The notes beneath the pieces were generated by a model. The model did no database searches and was not told where the DNA came from. It was given only the letters and a program-made list of their open reading frames with translations. A stretch of DNA of 64,000 nucleotides from Escallonia rubra (Eukaryota > Streptophyta > Magnoliopsida > Escalloniales > Escalloniaceae): positions 124,001-188,000 of the forward strand of contig JAVXUO010000482.1 in NCBI GenBank assembly GCA_033065855.1. Reading direction: 5' to 3'. The first letter of the stretch is position 1, and each line of letters starts with the position of its first letter. The translations under genes and the position numbers were made by a program. Shown here piece after piece: positions 12,104 to 23,815 of the stretch.

Positions 12104-13855
12104 GAAAAATTTACGAGGTGTGGTTTATCTTGTTATGTAAATAGTCTGCATACTGCTTTAGTATTGGTTTATCTTGTTATGTAAATAGTGCGAGGTGTGG
12201 TTCGGCAGCCTTTTCATCTTTGTCCTGGACAAATATACTGCTTTAGCCATTAGTCTGCATATTGCATCGTTATGGGCTCTTAAAAATAATTTCCTGCATA
12301 TAAATGTTATAACTGAATCTTGTTTCCTCCTCAATCAGATTGCAGGTTCTGAAGACATTTTAGATACGGTGACACCCATCTTCTATGATTTTTGTTATGG
12401 TGTAACAGATTATCATCACTTTAGTATGGACAGGGCAGCCCCTCACCTTTTGACTGAAGCACGGCTCCTAGCTCATTTTGCATGTTAGGCCCGTATAGAT
12501 ATTTACCAAGACTAGGTTGATGACAAAGTGAAGGGTGTTGGCCTTGGTTCGTAGTGATGCTGATTCATAGACTTTTGCAGGGTGTCTTCCGGGTTTGGTT
12601 TGTATTTCCTTTTATGAACTCTTTTTTCTGTCTTGTTGTATTAGCCTTATGGCTGGATGTTATTTCACTTTAAATACAATTCTCTTATTAACAAAAAAAA
12701 AAAAAAAATTTATGACTATCCATTCTGCATAGCAATAGCCTGTTTCAAGCACAAAATTCCTTTTAAAAGCAAGGTCACGTCTCAGGAGTTCAATAGATTA
12801 TCATGTTGCGTAGGACCTTTTAGCTATGAAAATTTATGTTAAAAAGCAGACCCCTCGAGGGTACCAGTCACTAGTATCTGTAAACCGGTACTTGTTATAC
12901 ACAATGCCAGCACCTTATCTGCCATTACCGCCAAAGCCAAATTTAACCGAATATGGTCTGTTGACCACCTTAATACCTTTGGGGAAAATGGACGTTCTAG
13001 TACTAACTTGAGATACTTTGTAAAAACAAAGGCCAAAATAATGACCACTTTAACTGAGAACAAAATCTCTACTTAACTGAGACTTGAGGAAGTTATGCCT
13101 CGCTAGTGACGAGAAAAAAGTGATCTCTCTCTATGTTTTACTATGCGTAAAATAAATATCTAAAATATTTTTTAATATATACGCTATAAGGTTCATTATC
13201 TTGTGAGGGAGATATAGTACTGATAATCGAGTTTTGAATTATTCGTTCTATTTCTTTTATGCACTTGTGTTGGTGTACGAGTTTGCCTTGCTCATAATGA
13301 AAGATCATTTTGTGAGAAAAATGAGTACAGTACTCCCCAGTTGACTTGAAAAGATTTCGCATGTCGTTGCATTGAAGTCACATTTAATAAAAATGAACAG
13401 ACATGAAGCCCAAATCTCAGTTTCTTATGTCTATATATACAGTCATAAATTGGGGAATTTTTTGTGTGGTATAGCTTAGTTAGTAACCTCGAGAATAACT
13501 TTTGCATCTGCCATTGGCCACGAGTAACAGTGAAACGGCTCTTTCTTGTCACAGATCGCCGCTGGTTTAGTTCCGTGATTGACTGTGCCCAGGATTACAG
13601 TGTTGAAAATAGTTGCTTCCCTTGTTCTTCTCTGAAGTTTATCACTTCCCATCTTAAGATTCTCTAGTTGCCAGAAAGCGATCAACATTCCATTTGAAAA
13701 GCTTTTATTCTGATTCCAGTGCTTTGATTAAGATGACAAGGCATCCACCCATGCTATCAAATTCCTCCCTTTCGGAAAAGTGGTGATTTGCTTGGATAAG
13801 ATCAGAACATTTGAGATGCCTGCGCGTTAAACGTATTTTGGTTGTTCTAATGGCA
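12104..13855. other. Upstream region of PP2-A, no gene seen; possible retroposed tail at 12600-12708
   Basis: A 25-bp stretch starting TGGTTTATCTTG is duplicated at about 12120-12145 and 12166-12190. From about 12580 a T-rich segment ends in ACAATTCTCTTATTAAC and a run of A (about 12692-12708), which looks like the 3' tail of a non-LTR retroelement or processed copy; no reverse-transcriptase frame is attached. Short open frames at 12195-12488, 12657-13063 and 13141-13688 match nothing I recognise. Confidence 0.4.
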
Positions 13856-13860
13856 ATGAC
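13856..13860. repeat. Target-site duplication ATGAC (left) of the Copia element
   Basis: ATGAC here and at 30230-30234 flank the outermost TG and CA of the two LTRs. This proves that 13861-30229 is one insertion plus everything later nested in it. Confidence 0.95.
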
Positions 13861-14234
13861 TGTTGGAAAATAAACTTGATATAGTTATTTGGAATGGTCA
13901 TTAGTATGACATGTTAGTGGGTTATTAAGTTGTGTCTTAGTGGGTGCATAAGTTACAAGTGCATTATTGTTATGTATTAGTGGAAGTAGTGGCTATTAAA
14001 TTGTTGAAATAGTGGTTTAGTGGTAAATTAATTACATGTCTAGGAGTTACTTAGAAGTACTATAAAAATGTGTAAGATGATGCAAGTGTAAGGAGATGAA
14101 GAACTATGAGATAAAATTTTTTAATGTATATTATGTGTTATCTTCAAGTTCTCTCCATGTCCTCCTCATATAAGTGAGTGTATGAGTTTGAGTGCAACAA
14201 AGTGTGAGCTTGAGTGATCCATTTGTCTCCAACA
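13861..14234 (+). mobile_element. Left LTR (374 bp) of a non-autonomous Copia-like element
   Basis: It begins TGTTGGAAAATAAAC and ends GTCTCCAACA. The same sequence recurs at 15470-15605 plus 29993-30229, with about eight substitutions and one small indel by eye (about 2 percent). This copy is uninterrupted and serves as the empty-site reference for the CACTA-A insertion. Confidence 0.95.
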
Positions 14235-14237
14235 AAG

Positions 14238-14250
14238 TGGTATCAGAGCC
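14238..14250 (+). other. Primer-binding site, tRNA-iMet type
   Basis: TGGTATCAGAGCC begins three bases after the left LTR. This is the usual plant Copia/Gypsy site complementary to the 3' end of initiator tRNA-Met, and it fixes the element on the plus strand. Confidence 0.9.
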
Positions 14251-14369
14251 ACAACGGTCCTAGTGGATGTTGTGGCGTTAATGTTTTAGTCACTAAGGTT
14301 GTAGAAAAAAGTATCCGATGGATATTTGTTGTGAGAAATTGTTGTTCTCAAATTATGTGAGAATGCGGA

Positions 14370-15026
14370 GTGTTCTTTCGTTGTATCTCAAATCATTTGT
14401 GGGATGTGGTCAGTGAAGAACCACAAAGTAGCTTGTCAAAAGGAATTCGACAAAAGAAGGAAGAAAAGGCACTTCGGGTATTGCAGAAGGCTGTCCATAC
14501 AGAGATATGGATGTGCATTGGAGATGTAAGATCTCCCAGTGTTGTTTGGCAAATGATCGAGGTCATTGCTTCCAACCGTAGAGGTGACTTCTTACTCAAA
14601 GAGTATTGGGTACAAAGCTGGGAAGAAGATGAGTTCACAAATGAAGATGGTGAACATCTAGAGGAAGAAACTCTAATGCACAATGAAAACGAGTTTCACG
14701 CTTCGAAAACTGAAGAAACAAAGGAGACAAATGATGAAGCAGAGTTCAAGGCATTTGAAGGCAATGAGAACGAAGAGTTGACAAATGGAGAAGAGCCATT
14801 TAAAAATATGGAAGAGAGCGAGAACACAATTGGTAATGACAATGCTCAAAATAAAGAGATGGAAGATGAGAGCATTGACAAAGAGGTAAAAGTTCTTGGT
14901 GGTCAAGAGGTGAACACTACAGGTATAACATTTAATTTTTATGCAAAAGAAGAAAATGAGTTTAAATCATTTTCAGTTGATGAAGAGTCACAATTTGAAA
15001 AGGTGATGGACTTATCATGTGATTAA
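14370..15026 (+). CDS. Gag-like remnant ORF of the non-autonomous Copia element
   Basis: The 218-residue frame begins near a Copia Gag motif: LWDVVSEE, then KKEEKALRVLQKAV, then VVWQMIE, the order seen in the N-terminal helices of Copia Gag (UBN2-type). After residue about 80 the family resemblance stops and the rest is an acidic Glu/Asn-rich tail. There is no zinc knuckle, protease, integrase or reverse transcriptase before the right LTR, so the element must have moved with enzymes from a relative. Whether the frame is translated is unknown. Confidence 0.6.
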   Translation: MFFRCISNHLWDVVSEEPQSSLSKGIRQKKEEKALRVLQKAVHTEIWMCIGDVRSPSVVWQMIEVIASNRRGDFLLKEYWVQSWEEDEFTNEDGEHLEEETLMHNENEFHASKTEETKETNDEAEFKAFEGNENEELTNGEEPFKNMEESENTIGNDNAQNKEMEDESIDKEVKVLGGQEVNTTGITFNFYAKEENEFKSFSVDEESQFEKVMDLSCD

Positions 15027-15354
15027 GAAAATTAAAATTTTACTTGAAGAATATGTTGTCAAGGATGATGATATTTTGGCAAATTATGGCGGTGATAATT
15101 ATTCTGACAAGTTTGTGATACTTGCCAAGGGAAGTGATTTGGTGAGAAACATAGAGTATCATTCTCAACTTGGTTTGAAGAATTTGTTGAGTGATACAGG
15201 TTGGGTAAATATGAAGATGTTTTTTGACGTGGACGAGTTACTTGAAATGTCCAAAGAAAATGTTCAAGATTCAGTATGCACACAAGTGACGAAGAAATGT
15301 CAGAGGTGGAACAAATTAAAAAGATGTGCCACATACGATACACGTCAAAAGTAA
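15019..15354 (+). CDS. Unrecognised small ORF in the Copia internal region
   Basis: An open frame of 111 codons overlaps the end of the Gag-like frame by eight bases. It is rich in Lys, Asp and Val, and I recognise no family. It ends about 115 bp before the right LTR, so it occupies the place where pol would normally lie. Confidence 0.25.
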   Translation: MIKKIKILLEEYVVKDDDILANYGGDNYSDKFVILAKGSDLVRNIEYHSQLGLKNLLSDTGWVNMKMFFDVDELLEMSKENVQDSVCTQVTKKCQRWNKLKRCATYDTRQK

Positions 15355-15455
15355 TGACAAAGAAGATTGTTAATGTTGATGGAATTGGAGATAAAGACCG
15401 TTATTGGCACTTATCAAGCCCTTCTATCAAGAAGAATAATTGAAGACACAAATCA

Positions 15456-15469
15456 AGTTTAAAGGGGGG
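15456..15469 (+). other. Polypurine tract before the right LTR
   Basis: A purine run AAAGGGGGG ends directly at the TG of the right LTR (15470), the expected place for plus-strand priming. Confidence 0.85.
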
Positions 15470-15605
15470 TGTTGGAAAATAAACTTGATATAGTTATTTG
15501 GAATGGTCATTAGTGTGACATGTTAGTGGGTTATTAAGTTGTGTCTTAGTGGGTGCATAAGTTACAAGTGCATTACTGTTATGTATTAGTGGAAGTAGTG
15601 GCTAT

Positions 15606-15930
15606 CACTACAAGAAAAAAAGGCTTTTAGCGATGGGGACATCCGTCGCTAAAAGCCTTTATTCCGTCGCTAAAACAATTAGCGACGGATTCACCGTCGC
15701 TAAAAATTTCTCGTATAAAAGCCCGTCAGTAATAGTTTAGCGACGGAATTTTGAACTCCGTCTCTAAATATATAATTTTTTGCGACGGATTTATTTTAAT
15801 TAGCGACGGATATTCTGTCGCTGATTATATTTTTAGTATTTTAATTTATTTTCTTTTTTATAAAATTAGCGACGGAATAAATTTTTAGAGACGGAATATT
15901 CCGTCGCTAAAAAGCTTATTTAGCGACGGC
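15606..15930. repeat. Subterminal repeats of CACTA-A (left)
   Basis: TTAGCGACGGA and its complement TCCGTCGCTAA alternate at short spacing. The same motifs fill 29790-29970 at the other end, some with CCGACGG in place of GCGACGG. Confidence 0.85.
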
Positions 15931-16099
15931 CAAAAATCAAATTTTTTTTATTTTTCAATTACCCAGACCTGTAATACAATTTTCATTTCTCAACAACAAT
16001 GCGCAATAATCAATACAGAAAGAAATATATATAATCAATTATAAAAAATATTTCAATATAAAAAAGACTCATATGTACAAGCCGGGAACCGAATATAGC

Positions 16100-16750
16100 C
16101 GGTTAGGGGAGGGGAGAAGAGTACAAGCCGGGCGCGGGGGGCAAGGGGGGGGGGGGGGAAGCTAGGAATGGGCACGAGAAGGGGCTCATCAGGGGTCGCC
16201 GAGTCCCGGATCTGGATCCTGCTGATCTGGGGCCGGCTCGGCATGTCCAGCAGTGCCCTGCTCCCTGATCATCCTCACCACCACTGTAGCAATGCGCTGG
16301 TCTCCTCGTCGTCCAACTGAAGCTAAGGAGCCGGTGTCTGTGGAGGGGCAGCAAGGGGTGAGGACGCTCCTATCACGACACGAGCAGTCGTGCTAGACAG
16401 GCTGCGTATGCGGCCTTTCGGCCGATTCACGACCTCTGGCGTATCCAGCCATCGCTTCAACCCCCCAGTACTTGCAGCCATACTAGTGGACGCTGATGGC
16501 TATCCGGACTGCTGCTCGGACCCCCTTAGCTGTTCATACGAGGCCTGCAAAAACAGTGGTTTAACGATATGTTAGGGCATTAATTAACGAAACAGACATT
16601 GAGGATAGAAAGACAAAACATTAACAACTTAAATAAATTGACTCACATCGATCCGTCAGGCAATATCTGAAATATAGTTGCCCGCCCAGTGCACCTCGTC
16701 CTTGTCATTCTTCTGCACGTGTGTCTGACTATAGGTCAGAGCTATGACCT
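16100..16750 (-). pseudogene. CACTA-A ORF2 (plant transposase, Ptta/En/Spm type), 3' part
   Basis: On the minus strand this continues the reading frame that CACTA-B interrupts at 27286. One exon runs 16750-16647 and encodes the family-typical YSQTHVQKNDKDEVHW, which is followed by a donor GTGAGT. The next exon starts at 16544 after TTGCAG and reads ASYEQLRGSEQQSG before an in-frame stop. Proline- and serine-rich sequence follows, with further stops. ORF2 proteins of this family are not the catalytic subunit; they are thought to help with end binding. The stops make it a pseudogene. Confidence 0.75.
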
Positions 16751-16856
16751 CACTACAAGAAAATTGGTCATTAATGACAACGAAAGTTGTCACTATAAAA
16801 TGCAAAGTTGTCACTGATTGCTATAGTGACGAAAATTTGCTGTCACAGTAATTGTC

Positions 16857-17208
16857 TGTAACACCCCGACACTTTATTTGATTTAATTAGAAATTTTAGA
16901 TGCGAATATTGTTATAGTTAGCGTTGATATTTTTATGCAGCCCCTTTCAGCGGCAGTTAATGAAGCGACATTATATAACAACCCATTAAAAAAAAAAAAA
17001 AAAAAAAAAACTTCTTAGCACATTAAATTATCGTAACAAATTACGTTGGACCCTTTTGAAATAAAAAGATGTTTTGGGTAAACTTTGAATAACTAATGAA
17101 ACTTGAAGGGGGCTTTTGGTAATTTTTCACTTTAGGGCTTTTATATATAGGGTTTTATGTTTTGGGACCAGCCGTCTTTATTCTCCTTCTCCTTTCTGAT
17201 CCACGGCC

Positions 17209-17240
<32 letters not shown>

Positions 17241-19952
17241 GGGGCTGAAATCATCAGAAAAAGACTCCGGCGATCAAGGTTTTCCCGGTAAGATTTCCTA
17301 TTCTTATTTCTCAAATTTATCCATTGTTTAGGGAGTAAAGGGCCGGGAATTTTGGATTAGTGTGTGTGTACCTGTATATTGTGTTGCCTGTAAGCAAAAG
17401 GGAGATGGGTTTGTAAATTCAGCCGTGAGAGAGTATGAGGGGAGCATACATGCGTGCAAGGTGTATTTGAGGAGAAGGATGGGACTGCCGAAACAGCCCA
17501 TGTACAATAGGTGTATTTTGTGGGGTTTGAGAAATGGAAATAGGGACTGCGTGAGTGTATGTTTACGCATGTTTAAGCATGTATACTGTGTGTGATTACG
17601 GAGGGATTTTGTGGGTAGTGAGTGAGAGGATTTGAGTGTTATGACTTATGAGAGTGTGTTTGTGTGTGTATTGAGGGAGGAGGTAGGCTGCGTGGAGCAG
17701 GTGTAATGTGTGTTTGTGTATAAATTGTGGGTGTGTAACTGACAAGGAAATAGAGACCCGGGCAGTGAGTGTGGGTTGTGTGTGTCTTTGTGCTCAAATG
17801 TGGGTGTATTTTGGTGTGTGTTGTGCGCATGAGAAGGGAGAAGGGAGAAGGGGAAGGGAGAAGCACCAACAGGTACTGGTGTGCTGTGTTGGGTGTGAAT
17901 GAGTGTGTTTGTGAGGAAGATGTATATCCAAGTGTATGTAATGTGTGAAATGTGTACATATATGTGATGGTGAATGTAAGGAAAATGGGTGGGACAGCTG
18001 TGCGTGTGAGTGAGTGTATACTGGGCAGTGGGCTGAGAAGGCAGAGCAAGAGGAAGAAGAAGACGGGTGAACAGTGCAGTTAAAGTGGTACACTGTGCAT
18101 GAACAGTGTATCACGTGACTGTTGGGTATCTTGTGATTGTTCAAAAATGCTAAACATTTACAGGATTATTCTTAGGGAAATATTAGAATTTCTGTTAAAA
18201 TTTCAGATTTTTCTGATATCGTATGAATATTTAGTATTTTCTGTAATTTAAGATTTGTAAAATTTTGTTTGGAGACCTTAAACCCAGAAAATGTTTTAGG
18301 AAAAATTATAATAATGTCTTTATGGCATAAGAAAGACTCAGTAAAAGTTTTATGATTTTTGGGGTTGATTTGCTATGGTTTCCGTATCGCATTATGTTTA
18401 GCAAAACGAATATTTGAAAAATAGTTTTAATGCTTTTTAATTTCTGATTTAAATTTCTATGATCTTTATACATATGTTAAAGCTGTTACAAAAATTATGG
18501 GACTTAGTTTGAAGCTGGAAGCATTTTTGGCAATTTATGTTTTTTTTATTGCATTTATAGAAATTATTTTAATTCGAAAATATTAAAATATTCAGAAAAT
18601 GCATATTTTGACTTATTATAATGTTTTAATCTATACAAGTGTTTTATTTTAATTTATAATAAATTTAGAATACGGTTATGCATTAAATAGCGTACCGGGT
18701 TCTCGGTTAAGTTGGCCGTGTGCGAGACGCGCTTTGAGTTGTGTGATTCCGGGGTTAGAGGCGAGCGCCGTTTGGGTAGTTTATATTAAGTTTATAGTAT
18801 TGTAGTATAGATTATGTTCTAACATATGGATTTGCCAATCTAGGTTTATTCAAAGAATTATAATCGAGGTTGCGTAACATTGCGTAGCGTGGACCGAGGT
18901 AAGGGATTTCTATCCGAACCCCATTTCGTTATTCTGTTTTCAAATGCTTATAGAACAGTTTTACAAACTAAATTGATTCGATTTTATGCTGATATAAAAG
19001 TTATTTTGAAACTGTCCATGAAAGCCTAAATTGAGCCTTATAGCGATCGTTTGGAATTCTTAAATTGTTTACTCTCATCTGTTTTATCGATTCAATTATC
19101 ATAAAATGTTTTGAAATTTATTTATTGTTTCTCAATGTTGACATGAGTTAGTAACTTGGGAGCCATAAGGATGGTCTGTATTGTTGGCGTTATAAGGATG
19201 GTCTGTTGGATGGGTTTAACTAGTACCTAGATGGACTAGTCAGTGTACATATGCATATGTAAAGCGATCGAACACTGCCGGGGTGGCTTTGCTTCTGTAC
19301 TACTCATGTTCAATGTTTCCTGTCTATGTTTTATTACACTTGAACTGTTTTGAATATTATCCATTCATGCTTTATTATATCCGAAGTTTTTCAAATGAAT
19401 ATTATTTAAGGGAATGAGTTGAATACTCATCCTTATGTTTATATCGTATTGTAGTGATTTTATCGAAAGCTAAATTCCTCAAAATGTTGTCATTAGACTT
19501 GAATGTAAAATCGTTCGTTTCGTTCATCTTTGTCTAAGTGTTGTATTTCATTTAAAATACTCTTCAAAAGTTTTATATGAAAAATCGTCCGAATCGTTTT
19601 TCTTATTGTTAACTCTTTGTTCGACCTTACTGGGCTCTCAAAAGCTCACTCCCCTTTGACTTCCTTTCTGCAGGTAGTAATCAGCGTTAGATTTCTTGAG
19701 TTTGGACTAGAGGCAAGCGGACAAGTGAATCTAAGTTTAGTATTAGTCATTAGAACCCCTGTGTGGGTAAATATTATTGTTTGAATTTTTCTTAGACTTA
19801 GACTTGGTATTTCAATTATGACAATTGATTGAGAGTGTAGTTTGATTGATGGATAGTTGCTCTGACAGCTTGTTGTGAGGTTATGGACATTACTGTCTTA
19901 GTGTTATAGATCGATTTAGTGTTAACATTTCGAAAAATTCCGGGATGTTACA
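16857..19952 (+). mobile_element. Long LTR (family L), copy 2: solo LTR, 3096 bp, TSD TTGTC
   Basis: It begins TGTAACACCCCGAC and ends CGGGATGTTACA; TTGTC flanks both sides (16852-16856, 19953-19957). It lies in the left subterminal region of CACTA-B and is the reverse complement of copies 1 and 3. A TATA-like TTTATATATAG at about 17145 is followed by a GA-rich leader and a donor-like CCGGTAAGAT near 17285, and an acceptor-like CTTTCTGCAG lies near 19674, so the LTR may produce a spliced RNA. Short frames at 17328-18144 lie in the GT-rich variable block and are not genes. Confidence 0.93.
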
Positions 19953-20480
19953 TTGTCACTATAGGCCCGTCACTAAAGAGTTTAAGTGACGACTTTAAAA
20001 AAGTTGTCACAAAATCTTAAAGTCATGTGACAACTTCAAAGTTGTCACTGATTCATCACATTTAGTGACAACTTTATTGTCACTTAATGTTCTCAAATGT
20101 TGTCACTAAATCCCCGTGTTGTCACTAAAGAACCCTCCCAATGGACTTGGGTTGAGATTCAGTGACAACTTGCCTTGTCACTGTTTCTGTCTAGTGACGA
20201 CAACGATTGTGTCATTATTTCAAATGTGTGACAACTTTAGTGTTGTCACAAATTCAAATATGTGACAATTTCGGTGTTGCCACAATTGCCATTTGTGACA
20301 ATGATTTTTGTTATCACTGGAACATTCATTGACAACTTCTCGTTGTCACCGTTTTGATTTTTTTCATGTTGTCATTATACACATTAGTGACGAAATTTTA
20401 TTGATGTAGTGACAACCACAATCTTTTCTCTTTACAATAATGGTGACAATTGTAAGTTGCCACATGTTGTCAAATCTTAT
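19953..20480. repeat. Subterminal repeats of CACTA-B (continuing from 16770-16856)
   Basis: GTGACAACTT and its complement AAGTTGTCAC occur many times, some with single changes. The same motif returns at about 26960-27270 at the other end of CACTA-B. Confidence 0.85.
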
Positions 20481-22329
20481 TCCCTCTAAATATTACTCTT
20501 CTACAAAGTAACGAAAATAAACTTTTAATGTAAGAGAATTGAATTCAAAACCATCAATTATAAAGACGGCATCCATTACAAGAGTTTTCTTAATGTCAAT
20601 ATAAACTAAAAGGTTCAATTTGTAAAATCACTAAGTACAATGATCTAGGATAAGCGTGTCGTTGCGTCTTCGTTTTCAATTGCTCATACTCAATCCCAAC
20701 CATAGTTTTTCACTGCACAAAAAAACAATAACATGATCATCACACTACAAAACAGAAATACAAAACAAGACAATTATAATCATACTATAGAGAAGCTTGT
20801 GTAGCAAATATTGACAAAAACATAGCAAATCGACCAACAAAACCTAGAAATATCATGATATATTTTCATAGGTATCCTGGACTCCCTACCATTGTAGGTG
20901 AACAATTCTCTTGCCGTGGCAAATCCTTTCCTCCTTCCTCCCTACTATGACATTTCCTCTTAACTTTCCTACTAGAAAAGGCCATTTTGGTCCCTAGCAC
21001 CATGGAAGTTGTCCTCGCAACCAACCAGCTTTAGAACTTGAAATGCAAGTGCTTTATGTACTTGTTGTGTGTTAGAGTTTGTGTCTATCCTTTGTATCGT
21101 TAGTGGTAGAAGTATGTACTTCTACTGAATTACAGTCTTCCTATTTTTCTGTGTGTTTCCATAGTAGAAAACACATTTGTCGATTCATTATTACAAGAGT
21201 TCCTCCGCAATATCCTGTTAATTCTCAGCCGCATGTAGGATTGTTGAATGCAGCGGCTGAGTTTGGGGTCTCCAAAAATAAGGAGATGAAGCTCAATGCA
21301 CCAAAACGGGGAGGATGAAGGCTACCTCCTAGTGGAATGCTAAGCTGACAACCCCTTCTCTTGAAAATGACAATTATAAGTCGAAAAATAACTAAACTGA
21401 ACTGATATAAGAAGAGGGAACATCAGTCTACTCGCTTGAGACCCCCCTCCGAAAAGGTTGGTGGAGAAAGTTCAACCTTTACTCAATGTTTACTTGGTAC
21501 TACAACTAGTACTAACATAATCTTCAACTATGGTGTTCCATATGAATTAATGCACCATTCTACAAATAGCTGCTCAAGACCCCTCCATAAGCCAAAAACC
21601 AGCCATCAAAGACTTCAAAGCTTTCTCTGATGTCCCGCAGACAAGCACCCACATAATCATATACGACCACTGCTTGTAAGAGTTTCTTATTTTCCCTCAA
21701 GAATTAAAATATGGCAGAGAAACATGAGCAAATACCCTTACAAACCAACGCTTATGGCCGAGTTGATGAGGTGGTGGCTCAGTCTAGAGCCGACGAGCTT
21801 CGCCTCCAGAAAACCAAGAAGCATGTCATCTATGGTGTCATCTTTGTGGGTTTTTCAAGTCTTTGAGCTGAACGCAAGACTTTAACAGTAAGTTTGTCCT
21901 TATACACCTACTCTGGTGCATGAATACTTTGGAAGGGCAAGGAGATGGTGGGGCTAATTCTTGTCTTGAACAGAATCAACACAAATCTTTGGAGTCAATT
22001 AATAGGAACTAGGTCATGGCATAACTACAGTTGGCCAAATTGTGCAGTGTTGTCTCAACTTATACTTAGATGGCCAACTCTTATTAATCGGTAATTGGAC
22101 ACCCTAAATGAGAGTGTTCGAAAGCCTGGAAAGGCAGTAGAGGAGGTGGGTCCATAGCACTATGCATGGAAAGCCAAGAAAGAAGAAGAGAACCAAATAT
22201 TCTTGCTCATCTAATACATGAACGTATTGAAATATTCGAAATGAATATTATCAGAGTTGCATTTATCACACAAAGATGCATTTCTATTGTTTTTATGCGT
22301 GTTTGTGAGGATGGGGGAAGGAGGTAAAG
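20481..22329. other. CACTA-B interior, mostly non-coding
   Basis: Apart from the LEA-like fragment at 21711-21863 no coding region is supported. Short frames at 21079-21318 and 21436-21630 match nothing known to me. Confidence 0.4.
21711..21863 (+). pseudogene. Captured N-terminal fragment of an LEA2/NHL-like membrane protein gene
   Basis: A 50-codon frame starts with MAEKHEQIPLQTNAYGR, continues with ADELRLQKTKKHVIYGV and then enters a hydrophobic run before a stop. The layout of a short polar N-terminus, a basic cluster (LRLQKTKKH) and a membrane segment beginning IYGVIFVGF matches the start of plant LEA2 / hydroxyproline-rich glycoprotein family proteins. A shift of one base after IFVGF would extend the hydrophobic segment (FQVFEL), so a frameshift probably truncates it. 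The rest of the gene is not seen. It lies antisense to the CACTA-B coding remnants, which fits capture of host DNA by the transposon. Confidence 0.45.
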
Positions 22330-22491
22330 CAAACTAACCTCAACCATTTTCAAGAGGGTCTCACGCTCGAGCTCATCTAACTTAGCCCATTTTGGTATGT
22401 TGAGTGGCACTTCCTTGTGGATAACACACCCGATCTCATTTATCACCAATTGCCATTCCGAATCCACAATGCACCCATCTCTTCTTTGCAA
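22207..22491 (-). pseudogene. CACTA-B ORF2 remnant
   Basis: The frame includes CIVDSEWQLVINEIGCVI, followed by VPLNIPKWAKLDELER. This resembles the segment of plant CACTA ORF2 proteins that begins with a conserved region, then a 'hydrophobic-P-x-W' motif and an acidic helix. Only about 55 residues match; the upstream and downstream exons are missing or unrecognisable. It lies downstream of the transposase remnant at 22772-22972, the normal order in this superfamily. Confidence 0.5.
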
Positions 22492-22771
22492 GTGCTAGAT
22501 TTCGAGTTGGCCCTCTTTTATTTCTCTCTGTATAGTGAATCAAATTAGTCCACATCAGATTAAAATACCAATCTTTAGCTTGTATTTATTCCATTAGTTT
22601 GCACCTTTCCTACCTTAAACAATGTGCATATATATCAAGCAAAAAACTGAAATAACCTAATTAAACAAAACAATGCATGCTCCAAGAATTCCATCTTCAC
22701 CGTAACCTGCAGTTACTTGAAGATCCTCCGCTGGAGCAGACTCTTCCTGTAACACTGGGCTTGGTGTTTCA

Positions 22772-22972
22772 TTACTTGATCCGCCAACAGTTTGCACTTG
22801 TTCTAATAGTGGTGCCAACGCCTGGGCTTGGGAAGTTTTTGCAATGCATACAAGGACACATAATTTTACTTTCTGGATCTTTATTTGCATAAGCAAATTC
22901 AAGAAAGTCTTTCACTCCTTTTTCAAAAGCCGGGAGCATTCTATTTTTGAGTTGCATCCAACTCTTATCCAT
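22772..22972 (-). pseudogene. CACTA-B transposase N-terminal remnant (transposase-associated domain)
   Basis: The frame starts MDKSWMQLKNRMLPAFEKGV and continues FLEFAYANKD and then CPCMHCKN. These are the hallmarks of the transposase-associated zinc-binding domain at the start of plant CACTA transposases: M-x-K/R-x-W-M, an F-I/L-x-F-A motif and C-P-C-x-x-C. The intact relative at 59255 (MSVDRSWM, FILFALNQ, CPCNDC) has the same pattern. The frame ends after about 66 residues with unrelated sequence, so the catalytic domain has been deleted. Confidence 0.75.
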
Positions 22973-23380
22973 TTTTACATACCTTGTATTAGAACAACAC
23001 ACTAAATGAGTTGCGCAAAACTGCAAAAGTTATGCAGCATATTGGTCTAAGTATTCTGAATAGATAAATCAATTTTCTAGCTCTTAAAAATGAAAAGAGG
23101 ACAAATAAGTAATAAAGCACTTACTCATATCTTTCTAAGAAAACCCTTGTGATCATAAACACAGAATGGTTACAGATGCATGCCAGTAGATCAAGATGAA
23201 CTGATATAATAAAGAATTGTAAGGTAGCATCGAATTGCATACATGTGCATGCCACTGAGAAGTGACAACTATAATGAACTGAAATGATCAAGGGTCAACC
23301 CTTTTAGCGAAAACATCTTACTTAAACAAACAATGAAAGCCAGATTAAGTTTTAAAATGACTGCGATGATCAACTAGTAC

Positions 23381-23384
<4 letters not shown>

Positions 23385-23452
<68 letters not shown>
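23385..23452. repeat. (CA)n-(TA)n microsatellite, left of the inverted-repeat element
   Basis: A run of CA dinucleotides changes to a run of TA that ends exactly at the inverted-repeat element. The mirror arrangement (TA then CA) lies at 25767-25820. Confidence 0.9.
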
Positions 23453-23454
<2 letters not shown>

Positions 23455-23815
23455 GAGCTGATCCGTTGAGAGCGCTAGCAAAATAGGAGATCTTGCAAAC
23501 GCGATCTGGCCGTCCATCCTGAAAGATGGACGGCCCAGATCGCGCCTTTTTCGAATATTGTCAGTCGTTCGCGACATAGTGTCGCGGACGGACTTTTTTA
23601 CCTTTTTGCCCCTCCGCCCCGTCCGCTACACTGTTTCCCGGACAGCATTCAAGTCCTGACACGCGACAGTAAAAAGAAATCCGCTATACAGTGTAGCGGA
23701 CGTCTCTTTTTTTTATGTTTTTTTAAAGTACGTCCGCTACATTATGTAGCGGACTATTTTTTGACAAATACCCTTTAGCTCTCGTCCGCTACATTATGTA
23801 GCGGACGAGTAGGCA

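Noticed and set aside
16103-16354. 83-codon minus-strand frame
   Set aside because: Shadow of the decayed ORF2 tail in GC-rich DNA.
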